Notes: generated by a model from the sequence alone, not told the origin. DNA of 64,000 nt from Bacteroidales bacterium (GCA_012729335.1 JAAYDJ010000039.1:1-64000); one strand, 5' to 3'; counted from the first letter of the stretch, positions 50,759 to 62,033 are shown. Numbers and translations: made by a program.

Positions 50759-51115
50759 TTAGAATTTAAGGCCACCTTCACGGGCAGCATCGGCCAATTG
50801 TTTTACTCTACCATGATACAGATACCCGCCGCGGTCAAACACCACCTCGGTGATGCCGGCGGCCAGGGCCTTCTCGGCAACCAATTTGCCGACCATCCCT
50901 GCTTTCTCGGTCTTATTTCCGGCTGCCCCGGCAATCTCCTTCGCCAGGGAGGACACCGCCATGAGGGTTACCCCCTGGACATCGTCAATCAGCTGGACCC
51001 CGATCTGCTTGTTGCTGCGGAACACACTCATCCGCGGCCGGTCGGCACTGCCCGACACAATCTTCCGGATGCGTTTCCTGATCCTGTAACGTCTTTCTAT
51101 CTTCGTCAGAGACAT
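50759..51115 (-). CDS. rplR: Large-subunit ribosomal protein uL18
   Basis: 118 residues with the 5S rRNA-binding signature [29 protein letters not shown] and the C-terminal [24 protein letters not shown]. Together with uL5 and bL25 it anchors 5S rRNA in the central protuberance. It lies 16 bp after rplF and 5 bp before rpsE. Confidence 0.98.
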   Translation of the reverse strand: MSLTKIERRYRIRKRIRKIVSGSADRPRMSVFRSNKQIGVQLIDDVQGVTLMAVSSLAKEIAGAAGNKTEKAGMVGKLVAEKALAAGITEVVFDRGGYLYHGRVKQLADAAREGGLKF

Positions 51116-51131
51116 AATTCTTCAGATTTTA

Positions 51132-51692
51132 CTATTTAACACCAGCGGCTTTTCCAGCCTTGCGTCTGAGCTGCTCGCCCACAAACTTAATACCCTTGCC
51201 CTTGTAAGGTTCAGGCTCACGGAACGACCTGATCTTGGCGGCCACCTGGCCGATCAGCTGCTTGTCAATCGACTTGAGCGTAATCAGCGGGTTGGCGCGT
51301 TTGTCGCTCTTGGCTTCCAGGGTGATCTCGGGTGGCAGCTGAAGGTAGGTGTGGTGCGAATACCCCAACACCAGGTCCAACACGTTGTTGGGGAGCTGTT
51401 CCACACGGTAGCCTACCCCCACCAGTTCCAACTTCACCTCAAACCCCTTGGTCACCCCGGTGACCATGTTGTTCACCAGTGAACGGTATAACCCGTGCAT
51501 GGAGCGGTTGGTTTTGTGGTCGTCGGGACGGGTGAACTGCAGGGTATTCCCCTCGCGGGATATTGTAATCGCCTTGTTCACCTGCTGCGTAAGCGTCCCC
51601 AGGGGCCCTTTCACGGTGATGAGGTTGTCCTCATCAATGGTCACCTGAACGCCGGCAGGAATCTCTATGGGTAATTTGCCTATCCTTGACAT
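51132..51692 (-). CDS. rplF: Large-subunit ribosomal protein uL6
   Basis: 186 residues, two repeated uL6 domains. Signatures are RIGKLPIEIPAGVQVTI, SLVNNMVTGVTKGFEVKLELVGVGYR and the C-terminal RSFREPEPYKGKGIKFVGEQLRRKAGK. It lies near the GTPase-associated centre of the 50S subunit, close to where EF-G binds. It has normal length and position. Confidence 0.98.
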   Translation of the reverse strand: MSRIGKLPIEIPAGVQVTIDEDNLITVKGPLGTLTQQVNKAITISREGNTLQFTRPDDHKTNRSMHGLYRSLVNNMVTGVTKGFEVKLELVGVGYRVEQLPNNVLDLVLGYSHHTYLQLPPEITLEAKSDKRANPLITLKSIDKQLIGQVAAKIRSFREPEPYKGKGIKFVGEQLRRKAGKAAGVK

Positions 51693-51705
51693 GATCTTCC
51701 TCCTA

Positions 51706-52113
51706 TTAATAAACGTAACACAAAACTTCGCCGCCCACTTTCAGCTCGCGGGCTTCCTTGTCGGTAATCACTCCCCTGGAGGTCGATATGATCGCAATCC
51801 CCAGTCCGTTGAGCACCCTGGGAATGTTCTCGGAATCGCAGTAGTTGCGGAGCCCCGGGCGGCTCACCCTCTCCAGGGACTTAATGGCCGACACCTTCGT
51901 CTCAGGATGGTACTTCAGCGCAATCTTGATATTCCCCTGGAACTGGACGTCATCCTCGAACTTATAGTTCAGGATATACCCCTTCTCCTTCAGGATGCGG
52001 GTGATTTCCTTCTTGATATTGGACGCAGGAATATCGACCACCCTGTGGTTGGCCTTGATGGCGTTCCGTAAACGGGTCAGATAATCTGCTATCGGATCTG
52101 TAACTTTACTCAT
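51706..52113 (-). CDS. rpsH: Small-subunit ribosomal protein uS8
   Basis: About 135 residues from the ATG at 52113 ([18 protein letters not shown]); an in-frame ATG at 52140 would add nine residues and overlap rpsN. The C-terminal rRNA-binding part has [23 protein letters not shown]. uS8 organises the central domain of 16S rRNA and, in Escherichia coli, represses the spc operon. Whether this control exists here cannot be told. Confidence 0.97.
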   Translation of the reverse strand: MSKVTDPIADYLTRLRNAIKANHRVVDIPASNIKKEITRILKEKGYILNYKFEDDVQFQGNIKIALKYHPETKVSAIKSLERVSRPGLRNYCDSENIPRVLNGLGIAIISTSRGVITDKEARELKVGGEVLCYVY

Positions 52114-52133
52114 TTTGTCAACTCTTTTACCTG

Positions 52134-52403
52134 TTACCAACTTGCTTTCTTCACTCCGGGAATCAAACCTTCTGAAGCCATCTCCCGGAAGTTGATCCTG
52201 CTGATGCCAAACTGGCGCAGGTATCCTTTCGGACGGCCGGTCAGCTTGCAGCGGTTGTGCAACCGCACGCGGGAGGCATTCCGGGGCAGCTTCTGCAACC
52301 CGATAAAATCCCCTTCGGCCTTGAGCCTGTCCCTTTTCTCCTTGTACTTCGCATACAGCGCTGCACGTTTGACTTCGCGTGCCTTCATCGACTCTTTAGC
52401 CAT
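52134..52403 (-). CDS. rpsN: Small-subunit ribosomal protein uS14, zinc-free type
   Basis: 89 residues with the conserved [20 protein letters not shown] and [19 protein letters not shown]. It lacks the CxxC pairs of the zinc-binding form, having only one Cys, so it is the C-minus type, like the bL36 at 47799-47915. It lies in the 30S head. It sits 3 bp after rplE, between rplE and rpsH. Confidence 0.97.
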   Translation of the reverse strand: MAKESMKAREVKRAALYAKYKEKRDRLKAEGDFIGLQKLPRNASRVRLHNRCKLTGRPKGYLRQFGISRINFREMASEGLIPGVKKASW

Positions 52404-52406
52404 AAC

Positions 52407-52964
52407 TTAGTTCTTTTTGACGTTTTTGAATGGTAAACCTAACTCCTTCAGCAACGCAAACCCCTCTTCATCGCTGCGGGCCGTCGTCACAAAAGTGATG
52501 TTCATCCCGTTGATCTTGTTCACCTTGTCGATGTTGATTTCGGGGAAAATGATCTGCTCGGGAACGCCCAGGGTATAGTTCCCCTGTCCATCCATCTTGC
52601 TTTCGATCCCGCGGAAGTCGCGGATTCGGGGCAATGCCACGGAGATCAGGCGGTCAAGAAATTCGTACATGTGGTCGCGACGCAATGTGACACGCACGCC
52701 AATGGGCATTTTCTTCCTCAGTTTGAAGTTGGAGATATCCTTTTTCGACCTGGTCTGGACGGCTTTCTGACCAGAGATCATGGTCATCTCTTCGGTGGCC
52801 ATTTCAATGATCTTCTTGTCGGCTATCGTGGAACCGACACCCTGGTTAAGCACTATCTTCTCCAGCCGGGGAACCTGCATCACTGATTTGTAACTGAATT
52901 CCTTCATCAGGGCAGGAATAATTTCTTCCTTGTATTTCTTTTCAAGGGTGGGTGTGTAAGCCAT
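52407..52964 (-). CDS. rplE: Large-subunit ribosomal protein uL5
   Basis: 185 residues. Signatures are [45 protein letters not shown] and the C-terminal [25 protein letters not shown]. uL5 binds 5S rRNA and contacts P-site tRNA. Its start codon overlaps the rplX stop by one base. Confidence 0.98.
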   Translation of the reverse strand: MAYTPTLEKKYKEEIIPALMKEFSYKSVMQVPRLEKIVLNQGVGSTIADKKIIEMATEEMTMISGQKAVQTRSKKDISNFKLRKKMPIGVRVTLRRDHMYEFLDRLISVALPRIRDFRGIESKMDGQGNYTLGVPEQIIFPEINIDKVNKINGMNITFVTTARSDEEGFALLKELGLPFKNVKKN

Positions 52965-53287
52965 TACTTAATCTCCTCTCCAGATTTTTTGGAATAACGA
53001 ACTAATTTACCGCTCTCATTCAGCTTGCGGCCAATGCGGGTGGGCTTTCCGGTTTTGGGATCTACCAGCATGAGGTTGGAAATGTGCACGGGGGCTTCCT
53101 TCTCGATGATCCCTCCCTGAGGGTACTGGGTGTTGGGCTTGGTATGCTTCTTGATCATATTCACGCCTTCCACGATCGCTCTGTCGGTCTTGCGGTCCAC
53201 CTGCAATATCCGGCCTTTGCTTCCTTTGTAATCTCCGGAAATGACAACTACCATGTCGCCTTTCCTGATATGTAACTTTTTCTGCAT
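52964..53287 (-). CDS. rplX: Large-subunit ribosomal protein uL24
   Basis: 107 residues with the KOW motif [19 protein letters not shown] near the N-terminus and [29 protein letters not shown] after it. uL24 is one of the two assembly-initiator proteins of the 50S subunit and lies near the exit tunnel. It is 18 bp behind rplN, in canonical order. Confidence 0.98.
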   Translation of the reverse strand: MQKKLHIRKGDMVVVISGDYKGSKGRILQVDRKTDRAIVEGVNMIKKHTKPNTQYPQGGIIEKEAPVHISNLMLVDPKTGKPTRIGRKLNESGKLVRYSKKSGEEIK

Positions 53288-53305
53288 GGTCTTCTGTTTT
53301 ACGGA

Positions 53306-53671
53306 TTAAAGTACTTCGGGGGCCAGCGAGATGATCTTCATGTTGAGGTCACGCAGTTCACGCGCCACAGGCCCGAAGATGCGGGTACCCCTCATTTCAC
53401 CGGCATTGTTCAACAGAACAACCGCATTGTCGTCAAAACGGATATAGGATCCGTCGTTGCGGCGCACCTCCTTCTTGGTACGCACCACGATGGCCTTGGA
53501 AACGGCACCCTTCTTGACATCGGCACCCGGCGTGGCACTCTTCACCGCCACCACAATGGTGTCGCCAATGGTGGCATACCGCTTGCGCGTACCGCCCAGC
53601 ACACGGATGCAAAGTACTTCCTTCGCCCCGCTGTTATCTGCTACTATACATCTTGTCTCCTGCTGTATCAT
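53306..53671 (-). CDS. rplN: Large-subunit ribosomal protein uL14
   Basis: 121 residues, beginning [20 protein letters not shown] with the signature [31 protein letters not shown]. It forms an intersubunit bridge with 16S rRNA and is among the most conserved ribosomal proteins. It starts 2 bp after the rpsQ stop. Confidence 0.98.
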   Translation of the reverse strand: MIQQETRCIVADNSGAKEVLCIRVLGGTRKRYATIGDTIVVAVKSATPGADVKKGAVSKAIVVRTKKEVRRNDGSYIRFDDNAVVLLNNAGEMRGTRIFGPVARELRDLNMKIISLAPEVL

Positions 53672-53673
53672 GA

Positions 53674-53940
53674 TTACTTGGCTCTTTCAATGATTTCCAC
53701 TAATCTCCAACATTTCTTCTTGCTCAGCGGCCGTGTTTCCATGATCCGCACTGTGTCACCGATGTTGCAGGTGTTGTTGTCATCATGCGCATAAAACTTG
53801 GTGGTCTTGTTCACAAACTTGCCGTAAATAGGATGCTTGAACTTCCTCTTTTCGGCCACCACGATGGTTTTGTCCATCTTGTTGCTCACCACAACCCCGA
53901 TGCGCTCTTTCCTCAGATTTCTATCTTTATTCTCTTCCAT
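53674..53940 (-). CDS. rpsQ: Small-subunit ribosomal protein uS17
   Basis: 88 residues. The OB-fold has [30 protein letters not shown] and the uS17 signature [23 protein letters not shown]. It binds the 5' domain of 16S rRNA early in assembly. It lies 18 bp after rpmC. Confidence 0.98.
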   Translation of the reverse strand: MEENKDRNLRKERIGVVVSNKMDKTIVVAEKRKFKHPIYGKFVNKTTKFYAHDDNNTCNIGDTVRIMETRPLSKKKCWRLVEIIERAK

Positions 53941-53958
53941 TGCTGCATTAATGTGTAA

Positions 53959-54147
53959 TTATACTTCCCTGCTGCGAAGAATGGTCTTCATCCTGGCAAT
54001 GTTCCTGCGCGATTCGCGGATCTTCATCGGATTGTCGAGCGGCGACACGCTGTGGTTCAATCTCAGCCGAACCAGGTTCTCCTGTTCGGTTTGCAAACGC
54101 TCCAATATCTCCTTGCTTGTAAGCTCTTTTATTTCAGACGTTTTCAT
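53959..54147 (-). CDS. rpmC: Large-subunit ribosomal protein uL29
   Basis: 62 residues, an all-helical hairpin: MKTSEIKELTSKEILERLQ, then ENLVRLRLNHSVSPLDNPM and the tail RRNIARMKTILRSREV. It sits at the peptide exit with uL23 and offers a docking surface for exit-site factors. The order rplP-rpmC-rpsQ is canonical. Confidence 0.97.
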   Translation of the reverse strand: MKTSEIKELTSKEILERLQTEQENLVRLRLNHSVSPLDNPMKIRESRRNIARMKTILRSREV

Positions 54148-54162
54148 ACTCCTTGGATTGTT

Positions 54163-54582
54163 TTATTCAACATAATCACGTCTTACGACAAACTTGGTGG
54201 TAATGGGCAGTTTCTGCGCTGCCAGGCGAAGGGCCTCCTTGGCCAGTTCGAAAGGAACGCCTTCGGCTTCGATAATGATGCGGCCCGGGGTGATGGGAGC
54301 CACGAAAGCTTCGGGGGCTCCTTTACCCTTACCCATACGTACTTCGGCAGGTTTCTTGGTGATCGGCTTATCGGGGAAGATCCTGATCCAGATCTGACCC
54401 TGGCGCTGCATGTGGCGGGTAACGGCGACCCTGGCAGCCTCGATCTGACGACCGGTGATCCATGCCTCCTCCAGGGCTTTGATTCCAAATGAACCGAATG
54501 CCAGCTGGTTCCCCCGCTGGGCATTCCCTTTCATCTTGCCCTTCTGTACTCTTCTGAATTTAACTCTTTTTGGCTGTAACAT
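54163..54582 (-). CDS. rplP: Large-subunit ribosomal protein uL16
   Basis: 139 residues: [20 protein letters not shown], then [20 protein letters not shown] and the signature [19 protein letters not shown]. uL16 helps position the A-site tRNA and organises the peptidyl-transferase centre late in assembly. It lies 27 bp behind rpsC. Confidence 0.98.
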   Translation of the reverse strand: MLQPKRVKFRRVQKGKMKGNAQRGNQLAFGSFGIKALEEAWITGRQIEAARVAVTRHMQRQGQIWIRIFPDKPITKKPAEVRMGKGKGAPEAFVAPITPGRIIIEAEGVPFELAKEALRLAAQKLPITTKFVVRRDYVE

Positions 54583-54609
54583 CTCGTTTTAATTCTAACG
54601 TGTTATCCC

Positions 54610-55323
54610 CTATTTTCTTCTTTTCCGGTTGCCTCCGCCGCCTTTCGGTGCCCCGTTGCGGCCCGGTTTCGGGCTGGCATTGGGTGAAAGATCGGGGACG
54701 CCATATACCATCCCTTTGCAGATCCAGACCTTCACGCCGATCAGTCCCGTTTTCGTCAGGGCCTCTCCCAGCGCATAGTCAATATCGGCACGCAGGGTAT
54801 GGAGCGGCGTACGACCATCCTTGTACATCTCTGAACGGGCCATCTCTGCCCCGTTCAAACGGCCTGAAACCAACACCTTGATCCCTTCGGCTCCCATCCT
54901 CATCGTCGAGGCGATGGCCATCTTCACGGCACGGCGGTACGCCACCTTGCCTTCAATCTGGCGGGCAATGTTGCTGGCCACAATGCGGGCATCCATTTCC
55001 GGACGCTTGATCTCGAAAATGTTGATCTGGACTTCCTTGCTGGTGATCTTCTTCAGCTCCTCCTTCAACTTGTCCACCTCCTGGCCTCCCTTACCGATAA
55101 TAATCCCCGGACGGGAAGTATGCACGGTAATGGTGATAAGCTTCAGCGTGCGCTCGATGATGATCTTCGACACACTCGCTTTCGCCAGACGTGCATTCAG
55201 GTAATCACGGATCTTCTGGTCTTCCACCAGCTTATCCCCGTAATTGTCCCCGCCAAACCAATTGGAATCCCATCCTTTGATGAATCCCAGACGATTGGAT
55301 ATTGGATTTACTTTCTGTCCCAT
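54610..55323 (-). CDS. rpsC: Small-subunit ribosomal protein uS3
   Basis: 237 residues. The type 2 KH domain has [21 protein letters not shown], followed by the C-terminal domain with [21 protein letters not shown] and [21 protein letters not shown] short basic Gly-rich tail ([13 protein letters not shown]) ends the protein. It lines the mRNA entry channel. It is 6 bp behind rplV. Confidence 0.98.
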   Translation of the reverse strand: MGQKVNPISNRLGFIKGWDSNWFGGDNYGDKLVEDQKIRDYLNARLAKASVSKIIIERTLKLITITVHTSRPGIIIGKGGQEVDKLKEELKKITSKEVQINIFEIKRPEMDARIVASNIARQIEGKVAYRRAVKMAIASTMRMGAEGIKVLVSGRLNGAEMARSEMYKDGRTPLHTLRADIDYALGEALTKTGLIGVKVWICKGMVYGVPDLSPNASPKPGRNGAPKGGGGNRKRRK

Positions 55324-55329
55324 TTACTA

Positions 55330-55746
55330 TCAGTTAAGGTTTTCAACAACTTGGTTTTTCCTGTCCACAAAAATGGTCACGTGGTTCGAACGTTTCCTGA
55401 TGCGGTGGGCACGCCCCTGGGGAGCCGGCCGCAACCGTTTCAGAATCCGCCCTGAATCCACCATGATGCGGCTGACCACCAGGGGATTCTCCTCAATACG
55501 GACCCCCTCGTTCTTGGCCTGCCAGTTGGCAATGGCCGACATGAGCAGCTTCTCCACCCTCTGTGACGCTTCCTTGGACGAAAACTTCAAAACATCTAAT
55601 GCCTTGTTCACCTCCATGCCACGGATCATGTCAGCTACCAGCCGCATCTTCCGGGGTGAGGTCGGGCAATTCCTTAAAACAGCAAAATATTGTTGTTTCT
55701 TCGCTTCTTTACGCTTTTCAGCAGATTCTCTTTTTCTGGCACCCAT
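55330..55746 (-). CDS. rplV: Large-subunit ribosomal protein uL22
   Basis: 138 residues. The core starts at about residue 24 ([24 protein letters not shown]), and the tunnel-lining hairpin is in [28 protein letters not shown]. About 20 charged residues precede the core ([15 protein letters not shown]), a modest N-terminal extension. It lies 37 bp after rpsS, the widest gap in this part of the operon. Confidence 0.98.
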   Translation of the reverse strand: MGARKRESAEKRKEAKKQQYFAVLRNCPTSPRKMRLVADMIRGMEVNKALDVLKFSSKEASQRVEKLLMSAIANWQAKNEGVRIEENPLVVSRIMVDSGRILKRLRPAPQGRAHRIRKRSNHVTIFVDRKNQVVENLN

Positions 55747-55783
55747 GGATACTCAATTTTTTAATTACAATTGACCTTTGGCC

Positions 55784-56050
55784 TTATTTCCTGTTGCCGC
55801 TGTGACCCCTGAAGGTCCGGGTAGGTGCGAATTCTCCTAAACGATGGCCCACCATGTTCTCCGTCACGTAGACAGGGATGAACTTGTTCCCGTTGTGGAC
55901 GGCAATGGTATGCCCGACAAAATCGGGGGAAATAACGGAAGCCCTGGCCCAGGTCTTGACCACCGACTTCTTGCCGGCATCATTCATCGCCAGAACTTTT
56001 TTCTCAAGCTTGAAAGCAATGTATGGGCCTTTTTTTAATGAACGACTCAT
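55784..56050 (-). CDS. rpsS: Small-subunit ribosomal protein uS19
   Basis: 88 residues: [51 protein letters not shown] and the signature [23 protein letters not shown]. It forms a complex with uS13 in the 30S head. It lies 17 bp after rplB. Confidence 0.98.
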   Translation of the reverse strand: MSRSLKKGPYIAFKLEKKVLAMNDAGKKSVVKTWARASVISPDFVGHTIAVHNGNKFIPVYVTENMVGHRLGEFAPTRTFRGHSGNRK

Positions 56051-56067
56051 CTTTCTCTCCTTTAAAA

Positions 56068-56892
56068 TTATTTCTTCCTACGTTCAACGATATACCTGTT
56101 GGAGGCCTTCTTCGGGGTCCGGGTCTTGTATCCCTTGGCCAGCAATCCCTTGCGGGAACGCGGGTGTCCTCCTGAAGCACGGCCTTCCCCTCCACCCATC
56201 GGGTGATCCACCGGGTTCATGGCCACGCCACGCACGCGCGGACGGCGACCCATCCAGCGGTTGCGACCTGCCTTACCCGATTTCTCGAGGTTGTGGTCTC
56301 CGTTTCCGACAATCCCTACGGTAGCCCTGCACGTGGTCAACACCATGCGCGTCTCCCCGGAGGGCAATCTTAAAGTGACATACCTGCCTTCGCGGGATGT
56401 CAGCTGAGCATGCGTTCCTGCACTACGCGCCATCACACCTCCCTGTCCGGGCTGAAGCTCAATGTTGTGCACCAGCGTGCCAAGAGGTATTTCTGCCAAA
56501 GGGAGGGTATTCCCGATCTCAGGATCAATCCCGCTGCCGCTGAGCAGCTTCTGGCCCACACGCAACCCGTTGGGCGCCAGAATGTACCTCTTCTCATTGT
56601 CTTCATAAACCAGAAGCGCAATGTTGGCGGTACGGTTGGGATCGTACTGAATCGACTCGACAACTGCAGATACCCCGTCCTTGTTCCGCTTGAAATCAAT
56701 GATCCGGTATTTCCGCTTATGTCCCCCACCTATATACCTCATCGTCATGCGGCCCTGGTTATTGCGACCACCAGTCTTCCGCAGGGGCTCCAACAATGAT
56801 TTCTCAGGCGTAGATGCAGTAATGGCGTCAAAGGCACTGATAACCTTGTGCCGCTGACCCGGTGATACTGGTTTAATTTTCCTTACTGCCAT
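56068..56892 (-). CDS. rplB: Large-subunit ribosomal protein uL2
   Basis: 274 residues with the signatures [22 protein letters not shown] near the start and the near-invariant [20 protein letters not shown] near the C-terminus, including the His linked to peptidyl-transferase function. The central SH3-like and OB parts are intact. Length matches the family. It lies 8 bp after rplW. Confidence 0.98.
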   Translation of the reverse strand: MAVRKIKPVSPGQRHKVISAFDAITASTPEKSLLEPLRKTGGRNNQGRMTMRYIGGGHKRKYRIIDFKRNKDGVSAVVESIQYDPNRTANIALLVYEDNEKRYILAPNGLRVGQKLLSGSGIDPEIGNTLPLAEIPLGTLVHNIELQPGQGGVMARSAGTHAQLTSREGRYVTLRLPSGETRMVLTTCRATVGIVGNGDHNLEKSGKAGRNRWMGRRPRVRGVAMNPVDHPMGGGEGRASGGHPRSRKGLLAKGYKTRTPKKASNRYIVERRKK

Positions 56893-56900
56893 TTCTGTAA

Positions 56901-57191
56901 TTATATATTACTGTAAAAATCAATACTATTCCCTTCGGCCAGCGTCACGATCGCCTTCTTGTATACAGGCGTCCTTCCCGTAATCGCTCCCGCCTTGGTA
57001 AACCTCGACTTCACTTTGCCGCCGCAAACCATCGTGTTCACGGAATCTACCGACACATTATAGAGACTCTCCACAGCCTTCTTGATCTGCTGCTTCGTGG
57101 CCCTGCGCTGCACCATGAAACCGTAACGGTTGTAACGCTCTCCCTGGGCAGTCATCTTCTCGGTCACTATCGGTCTTATCAAAATTTCCAT
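56901..57191 (-). CDS. rplW: Large-subunit ribosomal protein uL23
   Basis: 96 residues: [42 protein letters not shown] and the basic loop [26 protein letters not shown]. uL23 is the docking site for trigger factor and SRP at the tunnel exit. It lies 12 bp after rplD and 8 bp before rplB. Confidence 0.98.
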   Translation of the reverse strand: MEILIRPIVTEKMTAQGERYNRYGFMVQRRATKQQIKKAVESLYNVSVDSVNTMVCGGKVKSRFTKAGAITGRTPVYKKAIVTLAEGNSIDFYSNI

Positions 57192-57203
57192 GGTATTATG
57201 GTC

Positions 57204-57833
57204 TTAAAGCTTGAATACATCTTCGATTATCTCTACCGAACCTTCCAGAATCACAAGAGTTTTGGTGTTGAGGATCTGGTAAGTCGTTAATTCAGAAGCA
57301 GTTACAACCGAAACACCCTGTAAATTTCTGGAGGACAAATATATACTTTTATTTTCTTCCGGTAACACGAAAAGTGACTTTTTATCAGATATTTTCAGGT
57401 TTTCGGAGATGGCCGCCATCATTTTGGTTTTGGGAGTATCGAGGTTGAAATTCTCCACCACCACGATGTCTTGATCCAGCGCTTTATGGGCCAGGGCTGA
57501 CTTGCGGGCCAGGAGTTTCACCTTTTTGTTGAGCTTGAAACTGTAGTTCCTGGGGCGCGGACCAAAGGCACGGCCTCCCCCGACGATCGTCGGCGAGGTG
57601 ATCATCCCTGCGCGGGCCGTTCCGGTGCCCTTCTGACGCTTGATCTTCTTGGTGCTGCCGGCCACTTCGCCCCTCTCCTTGCTCTTGTGCGTGCCCTGAC
57701 GCTGGTTCGCCAGATACTGCTTGACATCAAGGTAAATGGCGTGGTCATTGGGCTCTATGCCGAAAATGTCGTCACTCAGGGTAACTTTCCTTCCGGTTTC
57801 CTTTCCTTCTATGTTGAATACGCTTAGTTCCAT
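57204..57833 (-). CDS. rplD: Large-subunit ribosomal protein uL4
   Basis: 209 residues. The tunnel-reaching loop has the signature [35 protein letters not shown]-type region (about 62-96), and the C-terminal Rossmann-like part has KNTKTL-like [21 protein letters not shown]. In Escherichia coli uL4 represses the S10 operon. Its start overlaps the rplC stop by 10 nt, which suggests coupled translation. Confidence 0.97.
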   Translation of the reverse strand: MELSVFNIEGKETGRKVTLSDDIFGIEPNDHAIYLDVKQYLANQRQGTHKSKERGEVAGSTKKIKRQKGTGTARAGMITSPTIVGGGRAFGPRPRNYSFKLNKKVKLLARKSALAHKALDQDIVVVENFNLDTPKTKMMAAISENLKISDKKSLFVLPEENKSIYLSSRNLQGVSVVTASELTTYQILNTKTLVILEGSVEIIEDVFKL

Positions 57834-58453
57834 TGTTTACGAATTGAAATGTAAGAACCCTTTGCACCGGGGACGGATCCCTTGAGTACAATCAAATTTT
57901 GCTCGGGGATGACTTTCAGAACCAGCAGATTCTCAATGGTCATTCTTTCACCGCCCATGCGGCCGGCCATACGCAGCCCCTTCATGACCCTGGAAGGCCA
58001 GGAAGAAGCACCCAACGATCCGGGGGCACGCAGACGGTTGTGCTGTCCGTGGGTCCTGTCACCCACACCGCCGAAGCCATGCCGGCGCACTACACCCTGA
58101 AATCCCTTCCCCTTGGAGACCCCTTCCACGTCCACATAGTCATTGACGGAGAAAATCTCCACATTGATCACATCACCCAGGTTAAAATGCTCCCTGAAGG
58201 TGTCCTTGAACTCCACTACCTTGCGCTTGGGGGTGGTCCCGGCCTTCTTGAAATGCCCGAACTCCGCCTTGTTGGCGCTCTTTTCCTTCTTCTCATCGAA
58301 GGAGAGCTGTAACGCATGGTAGCCGTCTTTCTCCACGGTCTTCACCTGTGAAACCACACAGGGACCGGCTTCAATCACAGTGCATGGGATGTTTTTCCCC
58401 TCAACACTGAATACGGATGTCATTCCGATTTTTTTTCCAATAATTCCAGCCAT
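57824..58453 (-). CDS. rplC: Large-subunit ribosomal protein uL3
   Basis: 209 residues: [24 protein letters not shown] at the start, and the long rRNA-contacting loop [20 protein letters not shown] followed by [23 protein letters not shown]. uL3 is one of the two initiators of 50S assembly. It overlaps rplD by 10 nt and lies 24 bp after rpsJ. Confidence 0.98.
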   Translation of the reverse strand: MAGIIGKKIGMTSVFSVEGKNIPCTVIEAGPCVVSQVKTVEKDGYHALQLSFDEKKEKSANKAEFGHFKKAGTTPKRKVVEFKDTFREHFNLGDVINVEIFSVNDYVDVEGVSKGKGFQGVVRRHGFGGVGDRTHGQHNRLRAPGSLGASSWPSRVMKGLRMAGRMGGERMTIENLLVLKVIPEQNLIVLKGSVPGAKGSYISIRKQWN

Positions 58454-58477
58454 TTTACGACTACTTTTTTTTAATTA

Positions 58478-58783
58478 TCACACTTTGATTTCCACCTCGA
58501 CGCCGCTGGGCAGTTCAAGCTTCATCAGCGCATCGATGGTTCTTGCCGTTGAACTGTAAATGTCGATCAGTCTCTTGTATGAAGAAAGCTGAAACTGTTC
58601 CCTTGATTTTTTGTTCACAAAGGTCGACCGCAGCACGGTGAAAACCCTCCGGTGGGTGGGAAGCGGAATAGGCCCGCTTACGACTGCCCCGGTGGTCTTT
58701 ACCGTCTTAACGATCTTCTCAGCCGACTTGTCCACAAGATTGTGGTCGTACGATTGCAGTTTGATCCTGATTTTCTGACTCAT
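58478..58783 (-). CDS. rpsJ: Small-subunit ribosomal protein uS10
   Basis: 101 residues: [24 protein letters not shown], the loop [27 protein letters not shown] and the end GVEVEIKV. It belongs to the 30S head and, as NusE, also takes part in antitermination. In this cluster it follows fusA directly, since tuf is missing between them. Confidence 0.98.
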   Translation of the reverse strand: MSQKIRIKLQSYDHNLVDKSAEKIVKTVKTTGAVVSGPIPLPTHRRVFTVLRSTFVNKKSREQFQLSSYKRLIDIYSSTARTIDALMKLELPSGVEVEIKV

Positions 58784-58803
58784 AATGAGAAAATGATTAA
58801 TTT

Positions 58804-60921
58804 TTATGCTAATAAGTCTGTTTTTCCCTTGATATCGGTAAGCAGTTTTTCGGCCAGATTGCGCGGCACTTCCTCATAATGGCTGAATTCCATCGAAGAG
58901 GTTGCCCGGCCTGAGGAGAGCGTCCTCAATACCGTCACATAGCCGAACTGTTCTGACAGAGGAACCAGGGCATGGATGACCCGTGCACCTGATTTGGTTT
59001 CCATGCCGGTCACGTTGCCCCGGCGCCGGTTCAGGTCACCAATAATATCGCCCATGTATTCATCAGGAGTGACAATCTCCAGTTTCATGATGGGCTCCAG
59101 CAATTTGGGACCCGCCTTGGGGGTGGCACTCCGGTAGGCCTGCTTGGCACAAATCTCGAACGCCAGCTGATCGGAGTCGACCGCGTGGAAAGATCCGTCG
59201 AGGAGGGTCACCTTCAACCCGTCAACCGGGTACCCGGCCAGTGGCCCGTTGGCCAGCGACTCCCTGAAGCCCTTCTCCACCGCAGGAATGAACTCCCGCG
59301 GAATGTTGCCTCCCTTTACACTGTCGACAAACTGCAGGCCCGTTACGCCCTGCTCCACCGGCTCGATACGCACGATAATGTCGGCGAATTTCCCGCGGCC
59401 CCCGGTCTGCTTCTTGAAGACTTCCCTGAGTTCCACCGGCCGGGTGATCGCTTCCTTGTAAGCCACCTGGGGAGCCCCCTGGTTGCATTCCACCTTGAAC
59501 TCCCGCCGCAGCCGGTCCACGATGATCTCCAGGTGAAGTTCCCCCATCCCCCTGATGATGGTCTGCCCCGAATCGGGATCGGTCATCACCCTGAAAGTGG
59601 GATCTTCTTCGGCCAGTTTGCCCAACCCGTTGGCCAGCTTGTCAATATCGGCCTGCGACCTCGGCTCAATGGCTATCCCGATCACCGGCTCGGGAAAAAT
59701 CATGCTCTCCAGTTCAATGGGATGATCCACGGCACAAATGGTATCGCCCGTGCGGATATCCTTGAAGCCCACAGCAGCACAAATATCGCCGGCCCCAATC
59801 ATCTCTTTGGGATTCTGCTTGTTAGAATGCATCTGGTACAGCCTCGAAATCCGCTCCCGCTTTCCCGTACGCGAATTGAGCACCTGCTGCCCCGCCTCGA
59901 TCTTCCCCGAATAGACCCTGATGTAACAAAGCCGACCCACAAAAGGATCGGTGGCAATCTTAAAGGCCAGTCCCGTGAGGGGCTCGCTTTCATCGGGCTT
60001 CCGGCTGATCTTGTTCTCAGGATCTCCCGGTTCGTTGCCTTCCACATTTCCGATGTCGACCGGACTGGGAAGGTAAGCACACACCGAGTCGAGCAGACGC
60101 TGGATCCCTTTGTTCTTAAAGGCCGAACCACACATCATCGGAATGATGATCCCACCGATGGTCGACTTTCGGATCACCGCCTGCAACTCCTCCACGGTAA
60201 TGGAGTCGGCATCCTCGAAGAAACGCTCCAGCAATTCATCATCACTTTCTGCAGCCGCCTCCACCAGTTTGGCCCTCCACTCCGTGGCCTGCTCCAGCAA
60301 ATCGCCGGGAATCTCAGCCTCGTTGAAACGGGTGCCATGCAGCTCATCCTCGATGTAGTAGATCGCCTTCATCCTGATCAGGTCAATCACCCCCGCAAAG
60401 CTCTCTTCCGCCCCGATCGGGATGACCACGGGCACGGGATTGGCTTTCAGTTTATTGCGGATGTCATGGTAGACCCTGTAGAAATCTGCCCCCTGGCGGT
60501 CCATCTTGTTGACAAACGCAATACGGGGAACCCCGTATTTTTCAGCCTGTCTCCAGACGGTTTCCGACTGGGCCTCGACACCTCCCACGGCACAGAAAAG
60601 CGCTACCGCCCCGTCAAGGATGCGCAGCGACCGTTCCACTTCCACCGTAAAATCGACGTGCCCGGGCGTGTCAATGATGTTGATCTTGTAGTTGTCGTCC
60701 TTATATTTCCAGAAGGTCGTGGTCGCCGCCGAGGTGATCGTGATCCCCCTCTCCTGCTCCTGCTCCATCCAGTCCATGGTGGCGGCACCGTCATGCACCT
60801 CACCCAGACGGTGGGTCAAACCGGTGTAATACAGGATACGCTCCGAGGTGGTGGTCTTCCCCGCATCAATATGCGCCATGATGCCTATATTCCTGGTATA
60901 TTTCAGATCCTGAACAGCCAT
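58804..60921 (-). CDS. fusA: Translation elongation factor G
   Basis: 705 residues, domains I-V complete. GTPase motifs are G1 [15 protein letters not shown] (about 17-31), the switch segment [13 protein letters not shown]3 DTPGHVDFT and G4 [10 protein letters not shown]. Domain IV has [24 protein letters not shown], and domain V has [17 protein letters not shown]. It drives tRNA-mRNA translocation. It sits between rpsG and rpsJ; the tuf gene that follows fusA in many bacteria is not here. Confidence 0.98.
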   Translation of the reverse strand: MAVQDLKYTRNIGIMAHIDAGKTTTSERILYYTGLTHRLGEVHDGAATMDWMEQEQERGITITSAATTTFWKYKDDNYKINIIDTPGHVDFTVEVERSLRILDGAVALFCAVGGVEAQSETVWRQAEKYGVPRIAFVNKMDRQGADFYRVYHDIRNKLKANPVPVVIPIGAEESFAGVIDLIRMKAIYYIEDELHGTRFNEAEIPGDLLEQATEWRAKLVEAAAESDDELLERFFEDADSITVEELQAVIRKSTIGGIIIPMMCGSAFKNKGIQRLLDSVCAYLPSPVDIGNVEGNEPGDPENKISRKPDESEPLTGLAFKIATDPFVGRLCYIRVYSGKIEAGQQVLNSRTGKRERISRLYQMHSNKQNPKEMIGAGDICAAVGFKDIRTGDTICAVDHPIELESMIFPEPVIGIAIEPRSQADIDKLANGLGKLAEEDPTFRVMTDPDSGQTIIRGMGELHLEIIVDRLRREFKVECNQGAPQVAYKEAITRPVELREVFKKQTGGRGKFADIIVRIEPVEQGVTGLQFVDSVKGGNIPREFIPAVEKGFRESLANGPLAGYPVDGLKVTLLDGSFHAVDSDQLAFEICAKQAYRSATPKAGPKLLEPIMKLEIVTPDEYMGDIIGDLNRRRGNVTGMETKSGARVIHALVPLSEQFGYVTVLRTLSSGRATSSMEFSHYEEVPRNLAEKLLTDIKGKTDLLA

Positions 60922-60973
60922 TCCGCTCGCTTTACATTATATAATATGGTATAACCCGGGATGAAGTCGGCCA

Positions 60974-61450
60974 TTAAAATCTGAAATGGGCAAAAGCACG
61001 GTTGGCTTCCGCCATACGGTGGGTATCTTCTTTTTTCTTGTAGGCGCCCCCTTCCTGGTTGAAGGCAGCCACGATCTCGGCCGAAAGCTTGTCGGCCATC
61101 GACTTGCCCGACCGCTTACCGGCATACAAAATCATGTTCTTGATGCTGATGGCCACCTTCCGCTCATTACGGATCTCCATCGGCACCTGGAAGTTGGCTC
61201 CACCTACACGGCGGCTCTTCACTTCTACCTGGGGAGTAATGTTTTCAAGGGCTTTTTTCCATACATCCAGCGGCGCCACCTCATCGTTCTTCATCCTCTT
61301 GCCAACCAGTTCGAGGGTATCATAAAAAATCGTGTAGGCCACTGACTTTTTCCCGTCTTTCATCAGGTCGTTCACAAAACGGGTTACCAGAATGTCATTG
61401 AACTTGGGATCGGGAAGAAGATGTCTCTTCTTTGGTTTTGTTTTTCTCAT
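60974..61450 (-). CDS. rpsG: Small-subunit ribosomal protein uS7
   Basis: 158 residues: [43 protein letters not shown], the beta-hairpin region [22 protein letters not shown] and the end [14 protein letters not shown]. uS7 initiates assembly of the 16S 3' domain and lies at the E site. A 131-bp spacer before it, after rpsL, holds no gene. Confidence 0.98.
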   Translation of the reverse strand: MRKTKPKKRHLLPDPKFNDILVTRFVNDLMKDGKKSVAYTIFYDTLELVGKRMKNDEVAPLDVWKKALENITPQVEVKSRRVGGANFQVPMEIRNERKVAISIKNMILYAGKRSGKSMADKLSAEIVAAFNQEGGAYKKKEDTHRMAEANRAFAHFRF

Positions 61451-61581
61451 TTTACTTCTTTTTAGTGTTATTTAAATTGGCTGCCCACAGGCGGTGTCTT
61501 CAGCACTTCCCCGGAAGACAAGAAAGAGAAGCTGCTTACTCAACCAAACCACTTAGCAATAACTTAAATGAACGGTGTTAA

Positions 61582-61989
61582 TTATTTCTTTTTACCTGCA
61601 GTAGCGGGGGCCTTCCCGGCTTTTGGCCTTTTGGCTCCATATTTGGAACGGCGCTGCAGACGTCCTTCCACACCGGCGGTATCCAGGGCTCCGCGAACCA
61701 GATGGTAACGCACACCCGGAAGGTCTTTCACCCTGCCGCCGCGTACCAGCACAATCGAGTGCTCCTGAAGATTGTGTCCTTCTCCCGGAATATAGGCATT
61801 CACTTCCTTACCGTTGGTCAGCCTGACCCTGGCCACCTTACGCATGGCTGAATTAGGCTTCTTGGGCGTGGTAGTGTAAACACGCACGCATACCCCACGA
61901 CGCTGCGGACACGAATCCAAAGCCGGAGATTTGCTCTTGTCTACTTTACTTTGTCTTCCTTTTCTAACTAACTGTTGAATCGTTGGCAT
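61582..61989 (-). CDS. rpsL: Small-subunit ribosomal protein uS12
   Basis: 135 residues: [21 protein letters not shown], the decoding loop [21 protein letters not shown] with the Lys associated with streptomycin response, and the second loop [30 protein letters not shown]. It is the first gene of the whole ribosomal supercluster, with two TAnnTTTG promoters upstream (62034 and 62108). Confidence 0.98.
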   Translation of the reverse strand: MPTIQQLVRKGRQSKVDKSKSPALDSCPQRRGVCVRVYTTTPKKPNSAMRKVARVRLTNGKEVNAYIPGEGHNLQEHSIVLVRGGRVKDLPGVRYHLVRGALDTAGVEGRLQRRSKYGAKRPKAGKAPATAGKKK

Positions 61990-62033
61990 AAATACCTGTT
62001 TTTTCTACGTTAATAAATTGAAAAAATGGACTG

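Noticed and set aside
59185-60954. 589-codon open frame antisense to fusA
   Set aside because: A mirror of the GC-rich third positions of fusA; the minus strand is unambiguous EF-G.
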